64,000 nt of DNA from an uncultured Ulvibacter sp. Lineage in GTDB: Bacteria; Bacteroidota; Bacteroidia; Flavobacteriales; Flavobacteriaceae. The stretch is taken from assembly GCA_938083445.1 (NCBI GenBank), contig CALKCP010000003.1, positions 124,001-188,000 on the forward strand, read 5' to 3'. Position numbers and translations under genes: made by a program. A model generated the notes under the pieces. That model was not told where the DNA came from. It searched no databases and worked only from the letters and a program-made list of their open reading frames with translations. This document shows positions 40,417-48,807 of the stretch, in pieces (positions within the stretch are counted from its first letter, which is position 1; every line of letters begins with the position of its first letter).

Positions 40417-40751
40417 TTTAAATCCGCTTCAGAAATTTGTTTGTCTAAAAATTCCCAGCAATTTTTGTTTATTCGTTCATAAGCTTCAATTAAGCTCTTA
40501 CCATAAGCAGTAATTTGAGTTCCACCTCCTTTTGTGCCGCCTATTGTGGTATTGCAAACCGGAGATTTAGCTCTCGAATTTACGGCGTCAATCAACGACC
40601 AAGCTTTTTTATAGGACATTCCCAACGACTTTGATGCCTTTGATAAGGACCCTGTTTTTTCAATTGCCTTGAGCAGTGATACACGACCCTCACCTAGCAA
40701 GATTTCTCCGTCTACTTCAATCCATATTCTGCTTTTAATTTTATATTCCAT
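40413..40751 (-). CDS. ModE-like winged-helix regulator without molybdate-binding domain
   Basis: The 112-residue protein is only the N-terminal DNA-binding domain of ModE: RVSLLKAIEKTGSLSKASKS followed by LGMSYKKAWSLIDAVN, then a GGTKGGGTQITAYG wing. The TOBE/Mop domains that bind molybdate in E. coli ModE are missing, so if it senses the metal or cofactor it must do so differently. It lies between moeA (2 bp) and the transporter (4-bp overlap), and probably controls this operon or the facing formate dehydrogenase genes. Confidence 0.85.
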   Translation of the reverse strand: MEYKIKSRIWIEVDGEILLGEGRVSLLKAIEKTGSLSKASKSLGMSYKKAWSLIDAVNSRAKSPVCNTTIGGTKGGGTQITAYGKSLIEAYERINKNCWEFLDKQISEADLK

Positions 40752-40753
40752 CG

Positions 40754-41935
40754 TTAGCTAATTGGAAGAAGAATCACTTCAACTTCATCATTTATTTTAA
40801 TTGAATTACACTCTTCTGATACATAAACCAAAGCATTTCCAGTGGCAAAAGTGTGTAGCATTGAAGAACTTTGTCCATCAAGTATTTCTACGCCATCCAA
40901 TTGATAAGAAGCTTTTAAGAACTGCGCACGGTCTCCTTTTTTTGTGAATGCTGATTTTGATTTTGCTTTTAACTTGGTCGCTGTATAAGCTGCGTTTCCG
41001 GATAATTTTTGAAGTGCCAATTGCACGTATATATAGAAACACGTAAGGGCCGCGCCTGGGTTTCCAGGCAACGCGAAAATGATTTTGTTTTCTTTTTTTC
41101 CGAAGAAGAGCGGTTTTCCAGGTTTCTGCTTCACTTTATAAAATAACTCAGTAACGCTAAGTGCGCCGAGTGCTTTGCCAACAAAGTCATAGTCGCCCAC
41201 AGAAATACCTCCCGATACTAAGACCATGTCGTGATTGGAGATGATTTCTTTCAATAGGCTTAAGGTGTCTTTGTAGTTGTCTGCCACTTTATAATTCGTG
41301 ATTTTATTGAATCCTACTCCAATCAATGCCGATGTGAGCATGACCGCATTACTCTCATAAATCTGACCATATTGCAGTGATTTACCGGCTTTAATCAATT
41401 CATTACCGGTTACAAGAATAGCAATGGAAGGTTTTTTGTAAACAGCAACTTCTGTAACACCTAAAGAGGTTGCAAATGCAATAGCGGCAGGAGTAAGCAA
41501 GGTGTCTTTTTTTAGGGCAGTTTGTCCCTTTTTTACCTGCTCCCCGGCAGGCCTTATATTGTCATTACTTTTTACCGCCCTGTCAATTGTAATGCAATCT
41601 TCGTCAACGCTTACCCGCTCCTGCATAATTACCGCATTAGCGGTGTCTGGAACTGGCGCTCCAGTAAAAATACGAACGCATTCACCTTTTTTAACAATAG
41701 GATTGATAGGGTCGCCCGCTTTTACTTCACCGACCAATTTATAGGTGAAATCATCATGCAAGCACAGTGCGTATCCATCCATGGCAGATTGCCTAAAAGG
41801 AGGCATGTTTATTTCTGAAACAATATCGTTTCGAAGGACATACCTATGTGCCTTTGAAATATCGATATATTCAGTTTGTGACGTTGGTTCGACACTACTT
41901 TCAACAATTGCGATGGCTTGGTTTACTGAAATCAT
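40754..41935 (-). CDS. moeA: Molybdopterin molybdenumtransferase MoeA
   Basis: The 393-residue enzyme inserts molybdate into adenylylated molybdopterin. It has the family motifs PPFRQSAMDGYA (about 41-52), RIFTGAPVPDTANAVIMQE, VSGGISVGDYDFV and the C-terminal LPGNPGAALTCF. It is the first gene of the nine-gene cofactor operon, so its upstream region (41936-42037, shared with the divergent nitroreductase gene) should contain the operon promoter; TATATTTA there is only a near match to the -7 consensus. Confidence 0.94.
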   Translation of the reverse strand: MISVNQAIAIVESSVEPTSQTEYIDISKAHRYVLRNDIVSEINMPPFRQSAMDGYALCLHDDFTYKLVGEVKAGDPINPIVKKGECVRIFTGAPVPDTANAVIMQERVSVDEDCITIDRAVKSNDNIRPAGEQVKKGQTALKKDTLLTPAAIAFATSLGVTEVAVYKKPSIAILVTGNELIKAGKSLQYGQIYESNAVMLTSALIGVGFNKITNYKVADNYKDTLSLLKEIISNHDMVLVSGGISVGDYDFVGKALGALSVTELFYKVKQKPGKPLFFGKKENKIIFALPGNPGAALTCFYIYVQLALQKLSGNAAYTATKLKAKSKSAFTKKGDRAQFLKASYQLDGVEILDGQSSSMLHTFATGNALVYVSEECNSIKINDEVEVILLPIS

Positions 41936-42037
41936 TTTATACCGTTATACCTCAGTAAATATAACGACTTATTTTTATATAATTGCTTGATTTATTTTTT
42001 TGTCTTTTACGTATCTTTCGTCTTTAAAAAAAGAGGG

Positions 42038-42592
42038 ATGATTTCAGAAATTATAAAATCGCGAAGGGCAGTATTTCCAGCGCAATACAACGATGAGCTT
42101 ATAGAGGAAAAGGAAATTAAGACAATTCTTGCTGCCGCTAATTGGGCGCCAACACACAGGCGAACTGAACCTTGGCGTTTTAAGGTGCTTCAAGGGGCCT
42201 CTAAAGGGAAGTTGGCCGATTTTTTAGCAGAGACCTATAATGAAAAGACGAAGAACCCTTCAGAATTCAAATACAATAAGTACAAAAAAAATCCACGGAA
42301 GGCAGCTTGTGTCATAGCGATATGTATGCAACGCGACCCAGAAGCGGTAATTCCTGAATGGGAAGAAATCGCAGCGACTGCCATGGCTGTGCAAAACATG
42401 TGGTTGGTTGCGCACGAAATGAAAATCGGAGCTTATTGGGGGTCACCAGGGATTGTAAAGTATATGGGAGACTTCTTTGATTTAAACGACGGAGAGCGCT
42501 GTTTGGGTTTTTTCTATATGGGGAAGTATGATGCTGCATTGTCAGAGGGAAATCGGATCTCCACGATTGAAGAAAAAACGGTTTGGCTTTAA
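42038..42592 (+). CDS. Nitroreductase family flavoprotein
   Basis: The 184-residue FMN enzyme starts MISEIIKSRRAVFPAQYND, with the SRRAV motif that contacts the FMN phosphate. Further motifs are LAAANWAPTHRRTEPWRFKV and a C-terminal LGFFYMGKYD. The layout resembles YdjA-type nitroreductases. ATG at 42038 is preceded by AGAGGG; the frame is open upstream to 41987 but adds a hydrophobic stretch unlike the family. It is divergent from moeA; substrate unknown. Confidence 0.85.
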   Translation: MISEIIKSRRAVFPAQYNDELIEEKEIKTILAAANWAPTHRRTEPWRFKVLQGASKGKLADFLAETYNEKTKNPSEFKYNKYKKNPRKAACVIAICMQRDPEAVIPEWEEIAATAMAVQNMWLVAHEMKIGAYWGSPGIVKYMGDFFDLNDGERCLGFFYMGKYDAALSEGNRISTIEEKTVWL

Positions 42593-42703
42593 AAACCCGA
42601 TGTTGAAAAAGCTTTGATTTTTATTCACTTAAAAGAAGTTCTATCTACTAAGGCGTGGATATGCTATAAAATTTGTATTTTTCGGAAAGCATTTTTCCTG
42701 AAA

Positions 42704-43186
42704 ATGAAGCACTTAATAATCGTTCTAATTCTACTAATGGCAACCTCTTGCCAGTATTTTGAAACCGATAAAATTTCGAAAGAAACTTTTTATCAGGAGG
42801 AACTTCAAACGATCGACTGGAAAGATGTTGACCAGTATCCCGCCTTTCCAAAATGTGAAAATTTTACTGAAAAAATTCAACAAAAGGGTTGTTTTGAAAA
42901 TGAACTTTCAACGCACCTTCGCCTCACTTTTACCAATCATAATGCCGTTGCAGGGCGCGATTTAAATGACACTGTTGCCGTGAAGTTTACCATAAGTAAC
43001 ACTGGAAAATTGTCCATTAAGGAAATGCAAATAACCGAAACCATTAAAACCGAATTCCCCTTATTACCTAGATGGATTGAAGAAAGTATTGATAGCTTGC
43101 AAGCTGTTGCGCCTGCCTATAAAAGAGGCATTCCTGTTGCAACACAATTTGTGCTTCCAATAATAGTTAAGACAAACAGTTTATAA
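42704..43186 (+). CDS. Lipoprotein with TonB C-terminal-like domain
   Basis: The 160-residue protein begins MKHLIIVLILLMATSCQYFE, a lipoprotein signal with the lipid Cys at 16. The rest follows the TonB C-terminal pattern of Bacteroidota: DQYPAFPKC, NDTVAVKFTISNTGKLS, and a final GIPVATQFVLPIIV. There is no proline-rich linker or transmembrane anchor, so it is not a classical energy transducer and may be a periplasmic modulator. Its end overlaps the converging gene by 6 bp. An upstream open frame to 42614 is rejected because the signal peptide would be internal. Confidence 0.7.
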   Translation: MKHLIIVLILLMATSCQYFETDKISKETFYQEELQTIDWKDVDQYPAFPKCENFTEKIQQKGCFENELSTHLRLTFTNHNAVAGRDLNDTVAVKFTISNTGKLSIKEMQITETIKTEFPLLPRWIEESIDSLQAVAPAYKRGIPVATQFVLPIIVKTNSL

Positions 43187-44059
43187 GTTCAATTTATATC
43201 CTAAGGTCAAATCTGTCGGGAACGCGCCGTTGCTTGTTACACCAACTGCGACAATGTCGTTATATGAAAAAGTGATATATCCGTTTCCAAGTGCGTAATC
43301 TGCACCAATTCCAAATGCCGATGGGGCCGTTAAATTACCGCCAGATTCTTTTACAATACTCGATACTTCATCATCATTTGTAACGGTGAACTCTCTATTT
43401 GAGTGCGTGTACGCGACAAACTTTGTATTGATAAAAACATCAAATTTTGGTGTTTGAACGAATTTTAATCGATAATTTAAAGAAACTTGAGAGGATGATG
43501 ATTTCGTATCACTGTTTTCAAAAGCCTGTTTAAAACGCAATACAATCGAATGTCTTCTCAGTTTTACAGGATCCACTATTTCAAAATCAATACCGGCTAC
43601 TGGGGTTAGTGCGTTTGTTGGATTGCGATTATAAACGCTGTTAGTCAAGCCACCAAAAAGGGCAAGTCTTGTATTAATTTTTATTGAAACAGTTTCGTGA
43701 GTATAACTAGGGTCTTTTTCTTTATTGTATTGAATGAAAAATGACGACAGGCTAGGATTTGTAAGACGCAATTTCTCGACACTTAAAGAGGTGTCTGAGG
43801 TTTGAAGGGCCAAGGTTTCTCTAAATTCTTTCTGATATCTGCCATTGACTTTGGTACTCGTGAGTTCTACAATACTATCTTCTTTCTTACAGAAGTAACG
43901 ATACTCCCCATCAATGGTGTTCCATAATAGTGTCAACGGGCCATCAATTGCAGTAAATAAAGAATATTGTTTTCCATCTACAGTATATTGTTCTTGTGCG
44001 CTTGTCTTAATGAAAATAGTGCACAAGGCTATCAAAACGATTGAAAAGAGGGTTTTCAT
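43181..44059 (-). CDS. Predicted outer membrane beta-barrel protein, function unknown
   Basis: The 292-residue protein has a signal peptide (cleavage near KTSAQ, about residue 22). Residues 25-110 resemble a small soluble lead domain (YTVDGKQYSLFTAIDGPLTL), and from about 125 it has alternating hydrophobic strands ending in LTLGYKLNL with a terminal-strand pattern typical of barrel proteins. I do not recognise a named family. It ends inside the converging lipoprotein gene by 6 bp. Confidence 0.6.
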   Translation of the reverse strand: MKTLFSIVLIALCTIFIKTSAQEQYTVDGKQYSLFTAIDGPLTLLWNTIDGEYRYFCKKEDSIVELTSTKVNGRYQKEFRETLALQTSDTSLSVEKLRLTNPSLSSFFIQYNKEKDPSYTHETVSIKINTRLALFGGLTNSVYNRNPTNALTPVAGIDFEIVDPVKLRRHSIVLRFKQAFENSDTKSSSSQVSLNYRLKFVQTPKFDVFINTKFVAYTHSNREFTVTNDDEVSSIVKESGGNLTAPSAFGIGADYALGNGYITFSYNDIVAVGVTSNGAFPTDLTLGYKLNL

Positions 44060-44103
44060 AAAGGTATTCTTTAATAAAGCTAAAGGTAAAAAATTAATTG
44101 AAT

Positions 44104-45240
44104 TTAAGGTTGTTTTTCAAAATTTCGCCCTTTCCAAGAGTAGGTTCCCTTTAAACTCCGCAATACGACTAGAACCGTTATTATTGGGTAATAAAATACG
44201 CTGATTAGAAAAGCGGCAGCATTCATTTTATTCTTAAAGAAGGTATTGCTCGTTTGGATCACATAAAAATCTAGGAACGCTTTGGCTACAAAAAATGCAA
44301 CATAATAAGGTAATAAGTGAGGGCTTATGATGCTATACAAACACCCTAACAAAATCAAAAAATTGCTTAGAAAAACAACCAACCCCAAAGTTTTGGAGAA
44401 AGATGATTTTTGTTTGGCTGTTTTAGAGGCCCATCGAATTCGTTGATGAATGAGGTCTTTCCAACTGCTTTGTGATTGTGTTTCCACAATGGCATCTGCC
44501 GATTTTAAAAAGTGAACCTCCTTAGGCGCTATTTTTAATATTTTTTCTAGAATAAAAATGTCATCCCCACTGGCAATGTGATTGTTTTCAGAAAAACCAT
44601 TCACCGAATAAAAAGCTTCTTTTCGGTAGGCTAAATTAGCACCGTTGCATAAAATAGGGGCATGCAGACCAAAAGACCCAGCGGTGACTAGTTGCAGACT
44701 CAAACCGTCAAATTTTTGAAATTGTTGTACAACCGATTCATCGGCTTTGTAAACTATTGGACCCGCAACCAGTGTTGATTTGATTGTTTGAATAAAGGAA
44801 TCATAGGATGTTAGCCAAGTAGGTGGCAACATACAATCTGCGTCTGTAGTAAGTATCCACTCGTATTTTGAAATGGCAATGGCAGCCGTAATCGCATCTT
44901 TTTTGGGTGATGCCGAACACCTTTTGTTTTTTATTATTTTATAATTATTGAAGCTTCCATTTTTCTTGAGTACTTGGTTAATTACCCTTGCTGAATTATC
45001 TTCAGAAGCATCATCGACAAAAAGCACTTCGAATAAATGAGATGGGTATTTTAAATTCTGAAGTGATTCTAACAATCCTTGAAGGTTTTCTGCTTCATTT
45101 CTAAATGGAATTACAATCGAAAATGTCGTTTTATGAGTAGGTAATTTTTTGGTAAACATAGGGAGTTTCCAAAACCCGACCACGAGTATAGCTAGTGAGA
45201 GTATGTAAAGTAGGCCGACACTGAGAAACAAATAGATCAT
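44104..45240 (-). CDS. Family 2 glycosyltransferase, membrane-bound
   Basis: The 378-residue protein has an N-terminal membrane helix, a GT-A domain (FSIVIPFRNEAENLQGLLES at about 41-60, the DD of FVDDASEDN, the DxD-like TDADC, and QRIRWASK) and three C-terminal membrane helices. This is the layout of processive or lipid-linked GT2 enzymes; the donor and acceptor are not evident. It overlaps the stop of the upstream membrane-protein gene by 4 bp. Confidence 0.85.
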   Translation of the reverse strand: MIYLFLSVGLLYILSLAILVVGFWKLPMFTKKLPTHKTTFSIVIPFRNEAENLQGLLESLQNLKYPSHLFEVLFVDDASEDNSARVINQVLKKNGSFNNYKIIKNKRCSASPKKDAITAAIAISKYEWILTTDADCMLPPTWLTSYDSFIQTIKSTLVAGPIVYKADESVVQQFQKFDGLSLQLVTAGSFGLHAPILCNGANLAYRKEAFYSVNGFSENNHIASGDDIFILEKILKIAPKEVHFLKSADAIVETQSQSSWKDLIHQRIRWASKTAKQKSSFSKTLGLVVFLSNFLILLGCLYSIISPHLLPYYVAFFVAKAFLDFYVIQTSNTFFKNKMNAAAFLISVFYYPIITVLVVLRSLKGTYSWKGRNFEKQP

Positions 45241-46190
45241 CTTGTTTTGAGTTTATATTGAGCGACATAAAAACTCCCCCAAATTGCAGGGAATGCAAAA
45301 TTTAGTATCCACATAGTGAGTATTGTGGAGAGAACGGCCAGTTCACTCACACCAGCCAATGAAAACAACCAAACTGCCACACCGCCTCGCACCACCAAAT
45401 CGAATATAAAAATAGTTGGAATGATAGAAACGAATAGGTACATGCTGCAGATAAGTGGGACGGCTTCCAAAAAGTCAATGCCTGCACCAAAAAACAGCAA
45501 CAGTACGTAGAATAATGAACTAAACAATAAATAACGAATCAAGGCATAAAACCCCACCTTTACTTTAATGCTTCTTTCAATTTTTTTAAGATACGAAAGA
45601 ACAGTAGTAAGACTCAATCCTTTTATAAGAAGCTGCCTTTCTTTAAACAAATAAGCAACGACCCCCAAGAGTAATATGCATATTAGGAATAGAACTAAAT
45701 TCGTTGTTGCGTATTCAATACTAAATTTTGGAACAATATAAAGAACGCCTATACAGCCGAAAACAGACGTAACTGCCATTTGAACAGCATTAGAAAAAAA
45801 GTTGAGCAATAAAATTTGTTTTCGTTTCTCAGGAGGAAAATACATGACTTTGGCACCATAATCTCCTATTCTGTTTGGAGTTGCTAGAGAAACGGTAAGC
45901 GCCGACAAACTTTGCTCTAAGGCCATTTTAAAGGAGATAGGGGCAACGGATGAAGTTGCCGTTTGCCATTTTAATATTTCAAAATACCAGTTCGCAGTGG
46001 CTAATAGAATACATAAAAGGAGGAAAAGAGCACTTCTTAGATCAAAGGATAGGCTTGCTATGAAATCGGTAAAAGCTTCGGAGGTATCCTGCGTTAATTT
46101 TATATAAATATAGCCGAAAGTAACCGCTAGAATAAGTATTTTTAGAGCAAGCAGGAGATATTGCTTAGATTTGTTGGAATCGAATAACAT
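45237..46190 (-). CDS. LPG synthase TM-domain (YbhN/UPF0104) membrane protein
   Basis: The 317-residue protein has about eight membrane segments and family motifs SLATPNRIGDYGAKVMYF and FIFDLVVRGGVAVWLF. These correspond to the membrane, flippase-like half of MprF-type proteins. Many stand-alone members lie beside glycosyltransferases and are thought to act on lipid-linked substrates. ATG at 46190 is chosen; a longer start at 46226 would run deeper into the ruvC leader. The 5' end overlaps no other coding region with the ruvC start at 46255. Confidence 0.8.
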   Translation of the reverse strand: MLFDSNKSKQYLLLALKILILAVTFGYIYIKLTQDTSEAFTDFIASLSFDLRSALFLLLCILLATANWYFEILKWQTATSSVAPISFKMALEQSLSALTVSLATPNRIGDYGAKVMYFPPEKRKQILLLNFFSNAVQMAVTSVFGCIGVLYIVPKFSIEYATTNLVLFLICILLLGVVAYLFKERQLLIKGLSLTTVLSYLKKIERSIKVKVGFYALIRYLLFSSLFYVLLLFFGAGIDFLEAVPLICSMYLFVSIIPTIFIFDLVVRGGVAVWLFSLAGVSELAVLSTILTMWILNFAFPAIWGSFYVAQYKLKTR

Positions 46191-46220
46191 TGATTGCAAT
46201 TTACAATATACCGCCGAGTG

Positions 46221-46242
46221 TGTCACACTGAGTTTGTGGAAG
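46221..46242. repeat. Degenerate copy of the CTTCGACAAGCTCAGTGTGACA word
   Basis: On the - strand this reads CTTCCACAAACTCAGTGTGACA, two changes from the word seen in part at 21358. It sits in the short divergent gap before ruvC. Confidence 0.45.
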
Positions 46243-46254
46243 TGTCAACAATTT

Positions 46255-46809
46255 ATGAAAACAGAAAGAATTATTCTAGGGATTGATCCAGGAACCACGA
46301 TTATGGGTTTTGGAATTATTAAGGTGGTAGGTAAGAAGATGCAGTTTCTGCAATTAAATGAACTCATACTTACAAAATATAGTGATCATTACTTAAAACT
46401 TAAATTAATCTTTGAAAGAACAATTGAGCTTATCGATACCTTTAATCCGGATGAGATTGCTATTGAAGCTCCTTTTTTTGGTAAAAACGTCCAGTCCATG
46501 CTAAAATTAGGGAGAGCTCAAGGGGTAGCAATGGCTGCTGGTCTTTCCAGGGAGATTCCCATTACTGAGTATTCTCCAAAAAAGATAAAAATGGCTGTTA
46601 CCGGAAATGGAAACGCAAGTAAGGAGCAGGTGGCTAAAATGCTTCAGAGTCTGTTAGGCTTGAAAGAATTGCCAAAAAACCTGGATAGTACAGACGGATT
46701 AGCCGCCGCTGTATGTCATTTTTATAATTCGGGAAAAACAGATATAGGTAAGAGTTATACGGGATGGTCTGCTTTTGTAAAACAAAACGAAGGGAAAATT
46801 AATAAATAG
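46255..46809 (+). CDS. ruvC: Holliday junction resolvase RuvC
   Basis: The 184-residue endonuclease cuts Holliday junctions in the RuvABC complex. Catalytic acids are visible in GIDPGT (N-terminus), IEAPFFGKN and the C-terminal STDGLAAAVCH. ATG at 46255 gives MKTERIILGIDPGT, the normal family start; 28 extra codons upstream belong to the intergenic repeat region. A 7-bp repeat array begins right after its TAG stop, followed by hemW. Confidence 0.95.
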   Translation: MKTERIILGIDPGTTIMGFGIIKVVGKKMQFLQLNELILTKYSDHYLKLKLIFERTIELIDTFNPDEIAIEAPFFGKNVQSMLKLGRAQGVAMAAGLSREIPITEYSPKKIKMAVTGNGNASKEQVAKMLQSLLGLKELPKNLDSTDGLAAAVCHFYNSGKTDIGKSYTGWSAFVKQNEGKINK

Positions 46810-46851
46810 CCCAGAACCCAAAACCCTGTACCCAAAACCGATAACCCATCA
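46810..46851 (+). repeat. Six-unit 7-bp repeat array, CCCNNNA
   Basis: Directly after the ruvC stop the sequence is CCCAGAA, CCCAAAA, CCCTGTA, CCCAAAA, CCGATAA, CCCATCA. The array ends 8 bp before the hemW ATG. Confidence 0.85.
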
Positions 46852-46859
46852 CATATTGT

Positions 46860-47990
46860 ATGTCCGGAATCTACATCCATATCCCATTCTGTAAACAAGC
46901 TTGTCATTATTGTGACTTTCACTTTTCTACATCCTTAAAGAAAAAAACAGCACTAGTAGACTCTATTTGTAAAGAATTAGCACTTCGGAAAAACGAAATT
47001 AAGGGAGAAATTAAGACGATATACTTTGGTGGAGGTACGCCAAGTTTATTGACATTGGAAGAATTGGAAAAAATCATAGATGTCGTTACATCTACTTTTT
47101 CTGTTTCGGAAGATCCAGAAATTACGCTAGAAGCGAATCCAGATGATTTAACCAAAGACATCATTCTTCAGCTTTCCAAGAGTCAAATAAACCGCTTGAG
47201 TATTGGTGTGCAATCTTTCTTTGAAGAAGATTTAAAACTCATGAATCGCGCACACAATGCTTCCGAAGCAATGTCTTCAATAAAAGAAGCCGCTCGGTAT
47301 TTCGATAATATAAGTATTGACCTTATTTATGGAATCCCTGGGATGACCAAGGAACGTTGGCAAGAGAATTTAAAGACGGCACTGTCTTTAAACGTACCGC
47401 ATTTGTCGTGTTATGCCTTGACAGTTGAACCTAAAACGGCACTGGAGGCTTTTATTAAAAAAGGGATTGTCCCTCCCGTGGAAGATGATGTTGCAGAAGA
47501 ACATTATCATTTGTTAGTAGCGGCAACTGAAGCTGCTGGATATGAAAATTACGAATTTTCAAATTTCTCAATCGAAGGCTATCATTCGCAAAACAATACA
47601 GCCTATTGGCAAGGGAAATCCTATTTAGGAATAGGACCCTCAGCCCACAGTTACGATGGAGATACTCGAAGTTGGAATGTAAGTAATAACACCAAGTATA
47701 TAAAGGACATCGAGGCGGGTTCATTGCCCATTGAGCGGGAACTTCTCTCTAAAAAAGATAAGTTTAACGAGTATGTTATGACGGGTTTGCGCACCAAATG
47801 GGGGGTGTCGCTTGAAAAAATTGAGAATGACTTCGGAAAAGTATTTCACGATTACTTAGTAGATCAAGCGGAAGAACCTTTGTCTAATAAACTGTTGATT
47901 CTTGAAAATAATGCACTAAAAGTCTCAAAAAAAGGGAAATTTTTATGCGATGGCATTGCCTCAAGTTTATTCTTAGTAAATTTAGGCTAA
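46860..47990 (+). CDS. hemW: HemW, heme chaperone-like radical SAM protein
   Basis: The 376-residue protein starts MSGIYIHIPFCKQACHYCDF with the radical SAM motif Cys11-x3-Cys15-x2-Cys18. FGGGTPSLL, SIGVQSF and the HemW-type C-terminal domain follow (NEYVMTGLRTKWG). HemW proteins bind heme and are often misnamed coproporphyrinogen oxidase; the latter has a fourth Cys motif that is absent here. The 3' end overlaps the open frame of the next gene but not its preferred start. Confidence 0.92.
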   Translation: MSGIYIHIPFCKQACHYCDFHFSTSLKKKTALVDSICKELALRKNEIKGEIKTIYFGGGTPSLLTLEELEKIIDVVTSTFSVSEDPEITLEANPDDLTKDIILQLSKSQINRLSIGVQSFFEEDLKLMNRAHNASEAMSSIKEAARYFDNISIDLIYGIPGMTKERWQENLKTALSLNVPHLSCYALTVEPKTALEAFIKKGIVPPVEDDVAEEHYHLLVAATEAAGYENYEFSNFSIEGYHSQNNTAYWQGKSYLGIGPSAHSYDGDTRSWNVSNNTKYIKDIEAGSLPIERELLSKKDKFNEYVMTGLRTKWGVSLEKIENDFGKVFHDYLVDQAEEPLSNKLLILENNALKVSKKGKFLCDGIASSLFLVNLG

Positions 47991-48007
47991 AATTAGAACC
48001 ATATAAT

Positions 48008-48772
48008 TTGAAAGCTACAATTGATATAAAGGATCGAGAAATTACTGTGGATCTTGCCAATCCCATAGATATTTCCATACCACTAAGAGCCTCTGTTAAA
48101 AATCCTGAGGCCTGGTACTTGAAGCCGCCTACGATGGAACCCGTTCAAGTTGGAGATTGGATAGCAAAGGTGAGTGAAGGAGCATCAGTGAATTTTAATA
48201 ACATTTATTTTAATCCGCATGCACATGGCACTCATACCGAATGTGTGGGGCATATATCTGAAGCGTTTTATTCGGTGAATAATGCATTAAAGCGCTTTTT
48301 CTTTTTTGCTGAAGTGATTACAGTTGCCCCTGAATCGAAAGGGGAGGACCTGTGTATTTCTGCAAAGCAGGTCAAGAAACTTCTTGCTGGAAAAAAACCT
48401 GAAGCCCTTGTAATTAGAACACTGCCAAATGTAAAAACGAAAAAGAATCAAAAATATTCAAATACAAATTGGCCGTATTTGAGCGAAGCTGCAGCTAAAT
48501 TCTTAAGACGACTTGAAGTAAAACACCTATTGATCGATTTGCCTTCCGTAGATAAAGAAAAAGATGAGGGCCAGCTATTGGCTCATAAAGCCTTCTGGGA
48601 TTATCCTGAAGCAACTAGATTTGATGCTACTATAACCGAGTTTATTTATGTTCCAAATAAAATTGTAGACGGCAGTTATGTCTTGAACCTTCAAATGGCT
48701 CCTTTTCATAATGATGCGTCGCCGAGCAAGCCAGTCTTGTACCGTATTATTAAAACAAAATATAAACTATAA
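48008..48772 (+). CDS. Cyclase-family (kynurenine formamidase-like) metal hydrolase
   Basis: The 254-residue protein has the metal motif NPHAHGTHTECVGHI, corresponding to HxGTHxDxPxH of the family but with Glu in place of Asp and Cys-Val replacing the Asp/Pro part. Characterised relatives hydrolyse N-formylkynurenine or cyclic amides. I place the start at TTG 48008 (MKATIDIKDREITVDLANP), because the ATG at 47945 lies inside hemW and adds a basic tail; both remain possible. It lies 35 bp upstream of the hydroxyproline genes, though a direct role there is not obvious. Confidence 0.75.
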   Translation: MKATIDIKDREITVDLANPIDISIPLRASVKNPEAWYLKPPTMEPVQVGDWIAKVSEGASVNFNNIYFNPHAHGTHTECVGHISEAFYSVNNALKRFFFFAEVITVAPESKGEDLCISAKQVKKLLAGKKPEALVIRTLPNVKTKKNQKYSNTNWPYLSEAAAKFLRRLEVKHLLIDLPSVDKEKDEGQLLAHKAFWDYPEATRFDATITEFIYVPNKIVDGSYVLNLQMAPFHNDASPSKPVLYRIIKTKYKL

Positions 48773-48807
48773 AACAAGAAGGATTTTTACACCAAATAGG
48801 TTTCAAT

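Noticed and set aside
46171-46254. N-terminal extension of RuvC
   Set aside because: RuvC starts directly before its GIDPGT motif. The extra codons cover a repeat word and the start of the divergent membrane-protein gene.
46810-46851. Short CRISPR-like array
   Set aside because: Units are 7 bp with no spacers, and no cas genes are in the window.
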